64,000 nucleotides of DNA from Triops longicaudatus (Eukaryota; Arthropoda; Branchiopoda; Notostraca; Triopsidae). The notes beneath the pieces were generated by a model. It was not told where the DNA came from and searched no databases. It saw only the letters and a program-made list of their open reading frames with translations. Where the stretch lies: positions 124,001 to 188,000 of the forward strand of contig JAGQDJ010000008.1 in assembly GCA_022885665.1 (NCBI GenBank), given 5' to 3'. Positions 11,053 through 23,073 of the stretch are shown here, piece after piece; position 1 is the first letter of the stretch, and each line of letters begins with the position of its first letter. The position numbers and the translations under genes are program-made.

Positions 11053-14000
11053 ATGGTCGTTTCTTCGTAAGTATTTTTAGTTTGATTCCACTTTGCCATC
11101 GCTTTGTAATTTTTATATAGGCACACAAATTTTAATACATTTTTTTTCTGTATCGATAAGGCACGCTTCGTTTGCTTGCTTTAATATACAATATAAAGGC
11201 TTTAATATATAATATAAATGCTATAATATATAATATAATTGTGTTCAGTTGTGGGCTTTGGCAAAATGTTTGAAAAAAATTGTGGAGTTAAAATTAGCAG
11301 GCAACGTTTTTAGCGTTAGTTGACACTGTACTTGTACCTTTTTGGAAATATGGGTTAGTATGTGCGATGCTAAGAGCATGTACGTTCAAGGAAGATTACT
11401 ATGCATCGCACAAACGTTCCCTCTGGGAGAGAACCTGTCTCGCGAGCGTTCCGTTATATGCATATGTACAGCTAATAGCTAAAACTCGTTTCCATTTCTT
11501 GTTGGAAAAATTGAGACTTTTTTGTCTTTGGATTCCCCCACGACACATACATACGCTGTGAGACAAAAAAAAAGGACAGACGTATAAAGTGCGCCATACT
11601 TTCACTGTCTTTTCGGTATAAAAGACTTTTAGAACGATCATTCAGAAGTCGACCTTAAAGACAGTGCCAAAGCTCCGAAGTTGTCCATTTTGATTTTGAG
11701 CATTTGGACTTTCCAGATTTTTGCGTTACAATAATTTTTTTTAAAAGAAATTGCAAAAAAAGAACTCATGCAACGAGTTTTACTCTTTGGTTTTCCATAA
11801 TAATTGACAAAGGTGCAAATAGATTCGTTATAGCGAGATTTTACTGTAAGCTGTTGTAAATTCAATATGAGTAATCAATTTCTTATTTTCGTACGAAACT
11901 GAATGGAAGCTTTTAATGCAATTTAGACTTTCATCCTTATAACTAGGGCTAAAAGTCACGATTTCGTGGCAATTTCCGTGATTTCGGGTGGAAATTTAAC
12001 TTTTCCGTGAAAATTAGAAATACTGTTCTCTTATTCTTGTAAAATTTTATTTTATGTATGTATTTATTTATTGACGTGAAAGCCAAAAAAGGTTTCAGTA
12101 AAGACTTAACTCTTGGAAATCACATGGTTTTAACGACCCTATGTTAAAATTTTCACTTTCTAATTATCATTTGATTTAAGTGTTGTGACTTTTGATGTTT
12201 ATTTCTTTGACTTAATTCCACAGTCGTTGAAAGAAAGTCCACTGAAACGAGTAGCAGTTTTATTTTTTTACGAAATTGTAGACCATATTTGAAAAATTTT
12301 CCGTGATTCCACTCATAAGTAAATTAAAACTAACAGCCTTTTCGTATTATTTCAATAGCATTTAGAGAAAGAATATTAGAAAGTAATATAAACGCAGTTC
12401 TAATAGAAGAACGGCAGTGAGTTAAGCCTTGCCACGTAAAATCACAAAAGAAAAAAAAGTACTAAACTTTAGAAATAATTGAAATTTTCAGCAAAAATTC
12501 TTGAAAAAATCCTTTACACGTGTCAATCACATATTCCAAGAATAAATCTTGGCTCCAAAAACTTCCCAACTTTCAAAATAAGCCATTCAAGCCATTTTCT
12601 ACATTAACTGCTTTCTTCGGCTCCCGTCGGAATTTGTCTTCTATTCCATTCATGCTAACCGATTTTACACCTTGAGAAGCGCCTAAACTTCACCGAAATT
12701 CCTGTCTATCCTCCCTATACGCGTTACGGGGGCAACAATGAAACTGTCTCGGCTCTGTGACGTAGAGCTATTTTCGGAACGGTGTCGGTTAACAGGTTGA
12801 AGCCGGAGAAAAGGGGCGTTACGTTTGAATGGATCGAAGGTGACGATTATACAGCATTACAGAGCATCCTTTTATGCAAGTTATCTTTTATTATTCTCTT
12901 GAACGGCCTAGGAGGGCGCCAAGTTCTCCGACAGCGGGCGTCGGCCGTCGCGACGACATTTTTCTAAAGTTCTTTTCATTCCTTTATGAATTCACAAGAC
13001 GACCTGTCGCTCGTTTGGGCCATCTGATCCCTTCGTATACCCTAAAAGAATAGGCATTACGCTCTACACTACATCCTTTTTACTATTATGAGACTTTTAA
13101 CCCCCCACGCGAGATGCTCACGAGTAAAACGATGAAAAGAGGGGTACAGATATGGAGTAAGGGAAAAAACGTTAGCAATTTTCACGTATACAATGTTTAG
13201 GAAGCGCTCATGTTCGCACGTTCTTTGGAGCCTCCACCCCAACCCCCCCACACACTCCGAAACGATGCCGTTGGTAGATAAAACTTGAGCTGCTTTTGGA
13301 CCCCGTTAACTTGGGCAATATGGGCCACTGCGGGTAGGGGCGGGATTTTCCCATTGTCCGGGGTTACAGGGATGCTGCGAGGGGCGTGAGGGACTCAAGA
13401 AAGGGTTGAAAAGGGTGCAGATTGCAGGCAGTGCGTTGGTGGACAAAAGCTTATTGTTTTGGCGAGATAAAAAAAGAGGAAATCATAAAAGCACAGCCTG
13501 ATGGTGAATAACAGACTGAAGGTAAACTGATCTTCTCTTTCCTTTTGGGACAAAATGTGGTGGAGCGTCGAGTTTAAGAAAATTCGGGAAAAAGTGTAGG
13601 TTTGGTAATTGCAATTAAAGGTCGCGTGGCAGATTAAGTCAAATTAAGTCTCTTAATCTAAAGGTTGTGATAAATTCGTGGAAATGCGTCGCTGCCATTG
13701 AGAGAAATTCCTAAAATTATCTGGTTTTACTCGCAGTGTTAACGGAAGAGTCAAAATGCTTTTGTGTGCTATTATCGAGGATTTTAACGTCGAAACCTCA
13801 ATTTAGGCGGATTAGCGATGCTCGAAATTTTGTTAAGGAGGAGCTATTTATCAGCAAAATCTCCAGACATGCCAAAAAAAATGCTTGGAATTCGCGAAAA
13901 TGTTTTTAAGCTTATTTGTCAGAATTAGCTAAGAAAGAACTGAAAAGTTTTTTAATGCTAATAGAAAACAGATTTAAAGCGAAACTTTACTATCACAAAA

Positions 14001-17000
14001 GTTTTGTGGGCAGTTTTACTACGTTTGCGAAATCATCTACGTAATCTTTCTCTATAATTGTCCTTAAGCATGCAAGATTTTTTTTTAAATGCAGCCTTTT
14101 TTCAGTATTAAGAGAATAAGAAAATCCGTACAACTTAATTAAAACAAGAAATCAAATTTCAAATATCCGGGTGATTCTTGGGAACACGAAAAACTGCTTA
14201 TCATCTAAATGTCCAATAGATTTCCTTACGAAAGCAATATTGCCATGCTGTAATAACTGGAGACATTTATTTCTATTTATTGCATTCACGTCATGGCGCA
14301 ATTGGATAGCTCCCATGTAGCAGGTGTGAATTAATAGTGTACCAACTCGTATTTAGTACACTTAGCTTTCAAGTCCATCGTTCAAAATTTTATTTGATCG
14401 CTTTCACGCCACCTTCCAAAAAAGTCAAATCTTGGAATCCATTCACACCTACTACGAAACAACCGTTAAACTGCCGTCGTATTAATTAGGCAACTTATTG
14501 AGAAACCCATACCTATTCAAAACTCACTGTGATGAATAGGCGCAATTAGAGCTCGAATTCCTTTTTTCCAATGTTCAGGTAATTATCCCACTCCGAACAC
14601 GAGCCCCTATTAAACACGTTCGACATTTCTTACGTATTTGATTTATGGGCCAAATTAAACCTCGGCAAAGTGAAAAATCTACCAAAAGAAAACTTTGCCT
14701 CTTGTGCGTAATTTATGCAAAACAGTCTTGTTTCTCTGAAATGATGCCCTCGAGTTCTTAATCCCTGAAAATCCTTCTCGATAATTGCTGAGCTCGTTCA
14801 GGGAAAGATGGATCACTGCTCAGGTGTGAACAAGGCAGTAGGCGACACGATAATAGCCATCTAGCCGAACACTTTAACATATTTCCACCCAAAAAAGCCG
14901 TTGCCTCCTTGATGTAACCTTCTAGAACAAATTTAACATATTTTTACGTTTAATTTTTAATTTTGTCAATTTATCTCTGAAACTTCATAATACCTTTTGT
15001 CGAATTTACTTATTTGATTTATTTACTTTATGTATTTGCAGAGTGTGTATGCGATCAAGTACGTTAACTGCCCATACACCGTCTTCCATGGAGTGGGACA
15101 TCAACGATACCAACATTCCAAAGGTAAATATTTTTTTAAGAACCTAAAGAATGGAAATAGTTATGAATGCTAAAGTATGATTAAAATTTATGTACTCTTG
15201 ACTCAGTCACCTTCTGTCTAACGTACTGAAAACGTACTTAATTAAAACGGCCATTTATCACCCAGATCGCATTTACCGTGAGCTTTCTGGACTACATTGA
15301 AATGTTTCCAGTGTTCTTGTCCCACTTGGTTTTTATATCTTCACTTTCCTAACGTATTATTTAAAAGGGCCGTACGGTAGTAAAATCCCGTTTAAACTGG
15401 TCAAACCGGTACTTTTTTTGGCAGGACAGGTCGAAAAAACGTTAAATAAACGAAGTTTTTTTAATGCAGAGCTTATGAGAAGTAATCTGAAACTTAGTTC
15501 TTCTGAAAAAGTTTTGGCAGAAGTTCTCAGTAATGAAAATAACAATGAAAAACACCGGATCGAAATCCGTTCGCTCGTTCATGGTCATTGTTTCCTGTTC
15601 TGGACACTAGGAGCGCAAGTGTGCAAACACGGAGGCACGTTCAGGCCATTTTAAAAGGCTTTATGCTAATCGAGGCTTTAAAAAATCATATCCATGTCTC
15701 TTTGACAAACTTGCCTAAATTGGACACATGGTACAAAACAGCGAACGTGACTACTGTAGTATTTTCTATGTTGTAACTCAGCGTTGGAAGTTTTCCTTTC
15801 AGATGTGTCACTACCATTTGTCTAACTAAACAAGAATTTAAAGTGTCCCATTTTCTTCCTGTCTTTGCTGTATTTAGTGAAATGTTTCCCTAAAGACTTA
15901 CTTAAATTTTGACTTTGTTAAACACTAAAACCTTTTTTCAGAAATTGTAACCCAAATTCAGCTCGATTTTTACTTGAATAATCAACTTACTCGAGTTCTC
16001 TATGAATCTCTTTCTTTCTTAATTAATTTATAAATCTCTTAAAATTTCTTCATTGTAACTCGTTCTGGCAATTTTTTAACCGTTCATACGAAACTCTAAT
16101 CTACTTCCGTTGGTTCGGATTTCGGCCATTTCACGGTGCCACGCCTTTTGTGGTGATGCAAACTGACGTCTTTTAGAAAGACAGATTAAAATCTGATTTT
16201 TTGTGTGAAGCGTAGTGCGGGAGAGATTAGGATCGTTGTTAATAATGAACCGTTTCCGTTTGGGTTGCTTCTGGGCGACAGGTAACACGATACGACACGT
16301 TCACCGATTGGGTAGATGGCCATGTGCGGTTGGTGTACCGGCCGGACTGCGAGGATGCGCGGCGTCATGCCTCGGGATGGGCCATGCGTAATACCAATAA
16401 CCATAATGTGCAGATTCTCAAGAAATCATGCCTGGGCGTGTTCCTGTGCTCAGCACGATGCGTCAATGATAACGGGGACGCGGTTCATCTGCGACCGGCC
16501 ATATGCGATAAAGCCAGGAAGAAACAACAAGGTAATAATCAAATAATCAACCAGCAAATAATCAAAAATAAAAATAAATACCTAAAATTCAGAAAAACAA
16601 TATATGTTTAAATGAATAGAAAGAATGGCTAATTTTTGAGGAATAAATATCTAAAATTCAGAAAAACAAGGTACTTTTCATACATCACATTCGTGTTTTA
16701 TTTCATGTTGGAGCAATTCAAACGTTTGGCTCCACACTTTGCTGGAATATGGAATCATAGTATGCAAGCGTTTGCCCCAACCTGTTAAACCTTTTCGTCT
16801 TGTATGTCACGTTGCCAAGAGAATTCAAAAGAGAACGACAAATAAAAGCGAAAGACTGTAAAGCGTGGTTGTATAATTTTCCCATTCCACCTGTGAATTT
16901 TTTTGCTCACAGCCACCTCAAAAAATCTTCCGTTGTTAACAGCCAAAAAGTTCTGCCAAGATTAATTTTCTTCGTCGTGCAACAAAAGGAGATGGAAGAA

Positions 17001-20000
17001 ACTTGGCACCTTTCTGAATTCTTAAAAAAATAATGATTTAAATAGATAAACACTTGACTGCTTTTAACGGTTTTTGAAATAAACAAAATTAAATTAATTT
17101 TACTCAAAGTATATAATTATATTTTATAATTAAATAAAAAATTCAGTAAAAAGTGATGAATTAAATAAACACGAAAATGAATTCTGACAACTGAACATGA
17201 TTGAAAGGTATCAACCGGTCGAGCTTCCGAACTGGAAGTATAAAAACCAAACAATGGATGAGCTTTGTGAAAAGGAGCCCCAACAACCGCTCATTACCAA
17301 ATTGACCCAAATCAAGCTCTTTTTGCTGTCTCATTCTTTTTCGTAAGGAACTTGATTTTGTCGTTTATTACTACAAGGTTTTAATCAAATTGCGTATGCC
17401 AAGCTTCTTGTTCTTTGACAGGTGACGGTCCGCTCTTTTTTTTTTTGCTTTGAAGCCGTGTCTTTTTCGCTTTCACGCAAGGCCATTTGCTGGTTCGTGC
17501 TTATACTTTTACTCAGTTTAATTTGCATAGGGCGACATTGATGGGCTTTTGCTTAGCCACGTGCCATGCCACATGGAAGACTTATACACACTAAAGAAAA
17601 GAAAGAGACTTGCTCACTTGTACCCGTTTTTCTGGGATGTTTTCTTGTTACGTTCCTGGGGAAGATTTCTGAAAAAAAAAAGTTTAAAAACTCCAGAGAC
17701 TCCTCCGGCACACTTTCAGTCTCCCGTTGCACTAAGAGTAATGGGGTAAAACGCAAATGCGCTCCTTTCTCTCGGAAAGATTGTCGTAACTTGGAACAGT
17801 GCGAAAGCACAGAAATGAACTGACCTTCTCTTTCTGTGCTAGCTCCTTTAAGGAGCACCTGCCATGTATACCATTACACAACCCAGCTCATTATTACACC
17901 ATGAACCTTAGCTCGTGCCTTCTCAAAAAATAAAAAAAAAAATTGCCACTTATACGTAAATACGCTACGAAAATTTTTGTAGGACGCAGCCACCTTCGTG
18001 ATGTTTATTCACTGAAAAGCTTGACGGACAAGTTGCACCTTTTAATTCCCTCGCTTTCTACGGAAAACTTATTTGACGTGTCCAAATGGATACGAGTGGC
18101 AGCAATTAAGCTTGACAAACCTTTACGTAGCCTTCAGCAACACGTATGATCTCTTAAACATTTTCTATCACGTTCTTTGAGCGCAATTGAGAACAATAAT
18201 TCTAAAAATAAATGCCAAAATTCGCTGTGAACAGAAAAAGCTTATTTCTGCCAATACAATAGCTTAAGCTACTATGAAAATTAAACTCTTAAAACTTTAA
18301 AACCAAATCACTCTGTGAAAAAAGTACAGCGCTAAACTTTGGAGCTGATTTGCCAAGATTGGAGCAGAAAGATGTAGCTTAAAATAGCTTTTTTTAAGCA
18401 AATATTTTGTGCTGTATCGATACCATCTCGCACCATTAATTACCCAGTTTCATCTTTAAGAGTATAACTCATGGGAGTTTACACTTTTACTGTGATAACG
18501 TTTCGCGGCACGGGATGATTTATCGACGCCTTATCAGTTAGCCCAATTGACCTGCTCGGGAAACGAAGTTCTTGCTCCAAACCACAAAAGCATGTCAGAC
18601 AACTCCTTGTGGGAGGTCCTAATCAGTTAATAGATCGCGTTTAAGCTGGGACGTTGATAGTTTCAGTGCTGCAAGTCTTCTTAGAAAGTCGAAAAATGGA
18701 TTCTAAAAAATACCCAAAATTAGATTCAAGCGGCCAAAACTTGAAAATGTGTCTTCGAATTACCGCAAATAAGGTACTTCCATTTTCATAGCTTCTCAAC
18801 CGAAAAAAAAAAAAAAAAAAAAAAAAACACGTAGCTTTGACGCTGTGGTTTCACCTGCATTCAAGTCCCAGTTTGTCGCCGTGTCGGCGTCCTTTTGTAT
18901 CGTAGCTTTACATGAGCTCTCGGGTTATAAATAAACGATAAGAACACCCCTTCTAGACAAAAAGGAAATCAGACACTAAACCGCGATGAACCATGTTTCC
19001 ATTTACCTTTGTAACTTAACAGTTCGGGCGAACTAGTTTCTACAAAACTTGTTGTAGCGGTATTAAACATACAAAAAATTACACATCGCAAATGGCTTTC
19101 AACACTACGATATGAGGAACAGAAAAACTGAACCCTGAACGAGTTTTTTTCCCCAAGTTCGCTTCTCAAAACTTCTTCCAAGAAAAGTTACGATTAGAAG
19201 TATACATAAACGGTTTTTAGAAATAGTTGAAGCTATCGCAAGCTGTTGCACAAAAGGTACATGGCAATGCTTTCTAAAGACAATAGATCTTGGAAATAAA
19301 GGGTTAGCCAATGTTAGGGACATGATTTCTTCTTGATCTGTTTTTGATGGTTGATACAGTGATCTAATTGTTCAGGAAAACCGTGTCCGAATCGTCGATG
19401 TTCTGGTCGATTAGAGATCGTGCCGTGCCGTGGTCACTGCGGATATCCTGTTACACACTTCTGGAGACACACAGAACACGCCATTTTCTTCCAAGTATGT
19501 TATGTTCACTTACTTTCGTCTCTGATTTTTCTGACGATTTATTAACAATTTTCAAGAGTTTGAAGAATAGTTTATGATTTGTTTGCAATTTAAATCTTAA
19601 GTGATTACATGTCAAGACTTGTAAGTAAAATTGTAGCGCAAAATGAAGAAAAATGCAAAATTACCCCGTACCCAGGGGTGTTATACGGGTTTAACCCCCC
19701 AAAATGTTAATTTTATAATGTTAAGCATAGGAGATTACAAAGTGTCCAAAAAAACTGCAGACGGCCTTGTGAAATACAGAGTTAAAACATACTTGGCTTC
19801 AGATTAGAGTATTTTAGGAATATTTGTAGAGATAGTCATGTCAAAAACTGATCGAACGGTCGTGTTCTCAAAAGGCTAAAGGCGTGCATGACCATCCAAG
19901 ACCAGAAGCCAAGTCGACTGCTGAGCAGCGACGCCTACGCGGCGCGGGAACGGTGGGCAGGCGACCACGTGGCTTGGCTTTGCTGCTTTCCCAACCCCGC

Positions 20001-21821
20001 GGGAGACCTTTAAAGGTAATCAGTTATTTCTGTCCTGCGTTTTTACGCCCGTGCGCTATGAATTTCACAGTCTAATGCCTTTTTGTTTCCTATTTTTTTA
20101 ACCATCTAGAGTGTAAATAGTCCAGACTTGAAACGCAGCTTGAAAAGCGAGCCAGAAGTCCTCCAAGAAAGCACAAGTCAGTATTTCTTCCTAAATTACT
20201 TCCAATTCCATGTGTGTTAGTTATGATTTGCATGCGATTTTTAGTGCTACTTTAGTGTTATTTCAAGAGCCTATGACAGAAAATTATCGATAAATTAACC
20301 ATAAGGTTGAAATTGCTGACGCCATCTTTGCGAACCAAGTAACGCCATCTCTGGGCTTCTTTCCAAGCCATTTAAGTTAACTGAGGTTATTGTGGGCACA
20401 TGTTGTAAATGTTAACATTTTTTGAGTTACTGTAAGCCAAGTAAAAACCAAGCCTTACTTTCGATACTTTTCGAGGCAACAAGAGGTTGAATTTAAGAAA
20501 CTTTTGGCACACTATAAGGTTTTCGAAGTTTCATTATTTAAAGATAACAATCACAACTAGAACCCTGTTTCTTTACACAAAGATATTGACCGTCTTTCTG
20601 GCCACTTAATCAAAACACAGTTTCACCTTTGAGATTGCAGAAAAATCTTATGTTCAAGCTTACCAAGCAAACTTGGACCCTCTCTGTATGTTATAGCTTA
20701 TGGGTTTTAGGAAGGGAGCGTGTCTGGGGGGGACGCCACTTGCAAGGAATGGTGACGTTCAGTTCGTACAGATGGCAGCATAGACTAATTCAGCTTATCT
20801 AGGGTAATTGGTCAGTTTTGAAGTAATCATCCAAGTTATTTTCAAACATTCCAATTATTCTATTTTCATACTGAATTTTCTGTTAAATTTACATTAATTT
20901 ACAGTTATTATACATGCGATATTCGTTCTTTGGCATCTAATTATTTTATTTTTATATTTTTTTATATAATTTATTTATTTTACTTAACTAGGTATACCAG
21001 TTTGTCCAAGCTGTCCGCCCGGACACTGCGTTTGTCACCTGAACTCTGCAGCATTACTGGACACCAAGACAGAAATCCACTCCTACAACTCCAACACTCT
21101 CCCTTACGAGTACAGCAGCACGGCCTACGACCCGACGCCTTCTTACCCTGTACCAGAAGCTTCCTTCCCTTACAAAGAAAGCTACGAGCAATCTTTCGCG
21201 TATTCCAACGACGAATGGATCCTTCCGGACACCGATTATCCTCACGAGTCATTCCCCCAAACCCACAACCATAACAGCAACTACTCCGGTACCGTCTACC
21301 TCTCGTCTTGCGACAACCCCTACCAAGACCCGGTCAATACCACCGTCAGCCACAACTCGTCCTGGGCCCACAGTAACACGCAGTACTCAATGGACCAGCT
21401 TTCCAATGACGTCACCGATATTTTGTACCCGAGTCCTTCGACCGACTTTGGTCACCACGGTTCCTCTTCTGCCAGTACTTTCTACACCACCAGTGACGAT
21501 ATGAGTTGTACTACCGGTACTTCGGGCGACCTGCAGGAAATGGACTACAGGCCCTGCGAGTATTACCCGGTACCCGAACACTACGAGCACGTCGAGCGGT
21601 ACCAGGCCGCTTTCATGAACGCTGTGGAAAATTCGTCCTCCTCTTCAGCCTGGTACCCGCCCACCGAGTCCCTGCCTGCCCAAGTAGGCGGAGCCAACGA
21701 CCCTGGCTGGATTTGTCAGCTCAATACTTCTCCCCGCACGACTACCAGCGACTTTGCGGACCATTTAGGAACTACCGAGCCCGTCCTTACTGGTTTTTAC
21801 GGTCAAGATACCTTCGTGTGA
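11053..21821 (+). CDS. gcm: Glial cells missing (GCM-domain) transcription factor
   Basis: GCM proteins are zinc-containing DNA-binding transcription factors; in flies they set glial and blood-cell fate, in vertebrates parathyroid and placental fate. Seven exons keep frame (500 aa): 11,053-11,066; 15,042-15,123; 16,282-16,531; 19,376-19,494; 19,875-20,015; 20,110-20,176; 20,992-21,821. The GCM domain (about residues 20-178) shows the family signatures EWDINDTNIPK, SGWAMRNTNNHN, LKKSCLGVFLCS, LRPAICDKARKKQQG, CRGHCGYPVTHFWRHTEHAIFFQ split over two sites, and KGVHDHPRPEAK, with the zinc-binding Cys/His set present. The C-terminal half is Ser/Tyr/Pro-rich, as expected for an activation region. 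The 14-nt first exon is inferred from the TATA box, ATG, donor and matching phase; without it translation could start at 15,049 or 15,088. Only one gcm copy is in the window. Confidence 0.93.
11175..11238. repeat. Tandem AT repeat, about three ~22-bp units
   Basis: Three consecutive units of the form (gc)tttaatatataatataaa lie about 100 bp into the first intron of gcm. Confidence 0.8.
13328..13335 (+). promoter_or_regulatory. Possible GCM-binding octamer in gcm intron 1
   Basis: CTGCGGGT differs by one base from the published GCM consensus ATGCGGGT. Fly gcm autoregulates, so a site in its own first intron would make sense, but a single near-match in 4 kb is weak. Confidence 0.2.
16575..16670. 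repeat. Short direct duplication in gcm intron 3
   Basis: The word aataaatacctaaaattcag followed by aaaaacaa at about 16,575-16,600 recurs with one change at about 16,642-16,669, just downstream of the third gcm exon. Confidence 0.75.
18803..18827. repeat. Poly-A tract (about 25 A)
   Basis: A pure A run inside the large gcm intron between the two GCM-domain exons at 16.5 and 19.4 kb. Confidence 0.9.
20637..20722 (-). repeat. Dispersed ~80-bp repeat, copy 3
   Basis: Within the last gcm intron. It carries atgttcaagcttacc, aaacttggaccctct and gttatagcttatgggtttt in the same order as the other copies. A much weaker possible relative lies at about 18,436-18,478. Confidence 0.6.
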
Positions 21822-21970
21822 AGGCATCTTGCCTTAGATCCCACTTTGTTGAACGTTATACAGTCATTCTGCCTTTCACGTTGCGGATATTCCAAAAGCT
21901 TTTACCTTGTTTTATGCCTTTTTGCTCAAAAAAAGGTTATGAGAGCAGCGATATGGGTTTTTTAACGTTG

Positions 21971-22099
21971 TAGGACGTACTCCACAACAAGGTTCCTCCT
22001 TTCACTGCTTGTAGCGCCATCAGTGGAGCTTTTGAAAGCTCTACCGGCAGCGCTCGAAGCGGTCAAACCGCGAACCTTGAAACGGAATACTCCGTACTA
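21971..22099. mobile_element. Foldback MITE-like element in the gcm 3' UTR
   Basis: The two halves are imperfect reverse complements: the left arm starts taggacgtactccacaacaa and the right arm ends gaaacggaatactccgtacta, meeting near ggagcttttgaaagctc. The arm sequence also matches, with divergence, the arms of the element at 62,968-63,215, so this is a family rather than a single palindrome. No open frame is present, as expected for a non-autonomous element. It begins about 150 bp after the gcm stop codon, so the mature gcm mRNA should contain it. Target-site duplications were not clear. Confidence 0.7.
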
Positions 22100-22366
22100 A
22101 AATTGTATTAGCGTGTAAAGAGAAAGACGTAATGTAAAAAGTTGATTGATTTCTTGAAAGGTAAAGTGGTGTTGCGAAAGGAGGTAAGCAACAAAAAGAG
22201 AAGAAAAATGTAGTTGAAACTGCTCAAAATACCCTTATCTGATCTCGTTTTTTTGTGTGTTGAAGCCATTTTTCATTCCTTTGTATAAAAGAATAATAAA
22301 AGCATTGATTTTGCACGCCGGTTTCATTATATGAAGACACGGTTTATAAAACTTTTTACATTCTTA

Positions 22367-22372
22367 AATAAA
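22367..22372 (+). terminator. Possible gcm polyadenylation signal
   Basis: AATAAA about 550 bp after the gcm stop. In such AT-rich DNA this is suggestive only; an ATAAAA-type variant at about 22,295 is an alternative. Confidence 0.3.
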
Positions 22373-23073
22373 GTAAGTAAAGGATTGTAAAGGATTTAAA
22401 AGCATCCGCGAAAATACCCCCCAAAATGAACAGAAATAAAAATTCTATAAGTTTTTCCCCCGCAACACTGCACATATTTAAATTGGAGAAGAAAAACTTC
22501 GTCGTACTGCTTTGCAGAAAGGTAAAACAGGTGGCTTAGACTTTTGACATTACGTCATTTTGCCGACGAAGTCGCGCTAGAATCTTGAGGAGCTGTTGGC
22601 GCGTTTAAAAGCTCCACTTTCACACGATAAAAATTTGTACCTTTCGGAAGTCGATATCGATTCTCATCCTAAATGAATAAAAGAACAAATGTGACAATGA
22701 CTTTCAAAACACTTCTCGTTGTATATTATTTTTATATACTAATAAAATTCATTAAAGAATATTTTTCATCTACGAAAATACTGATAAAAATATTTTGTTT
22801 TATAAAAAATAATAAATACAAAACATAATAAAAATATTTTGTTTTAATACGAAAAATGTTTCTGTTCTTTCAGTGTAATAGCAAAAGGGTAAATATTGTA
22901 TAGCAGAATGCAAATTTACGATATGGTAATAAGCGAAAGCGTATTTCTTTATAAAAACAAATAAATATATTCAGTTTTAAAAAAAAAGGCTAAGGTTGAC
23001 AGCAACGCACTAAATTAACACCTCCCAACAAGATTGTCAAGATACTGCTCGCATCAACTATTTTATGACTAAC

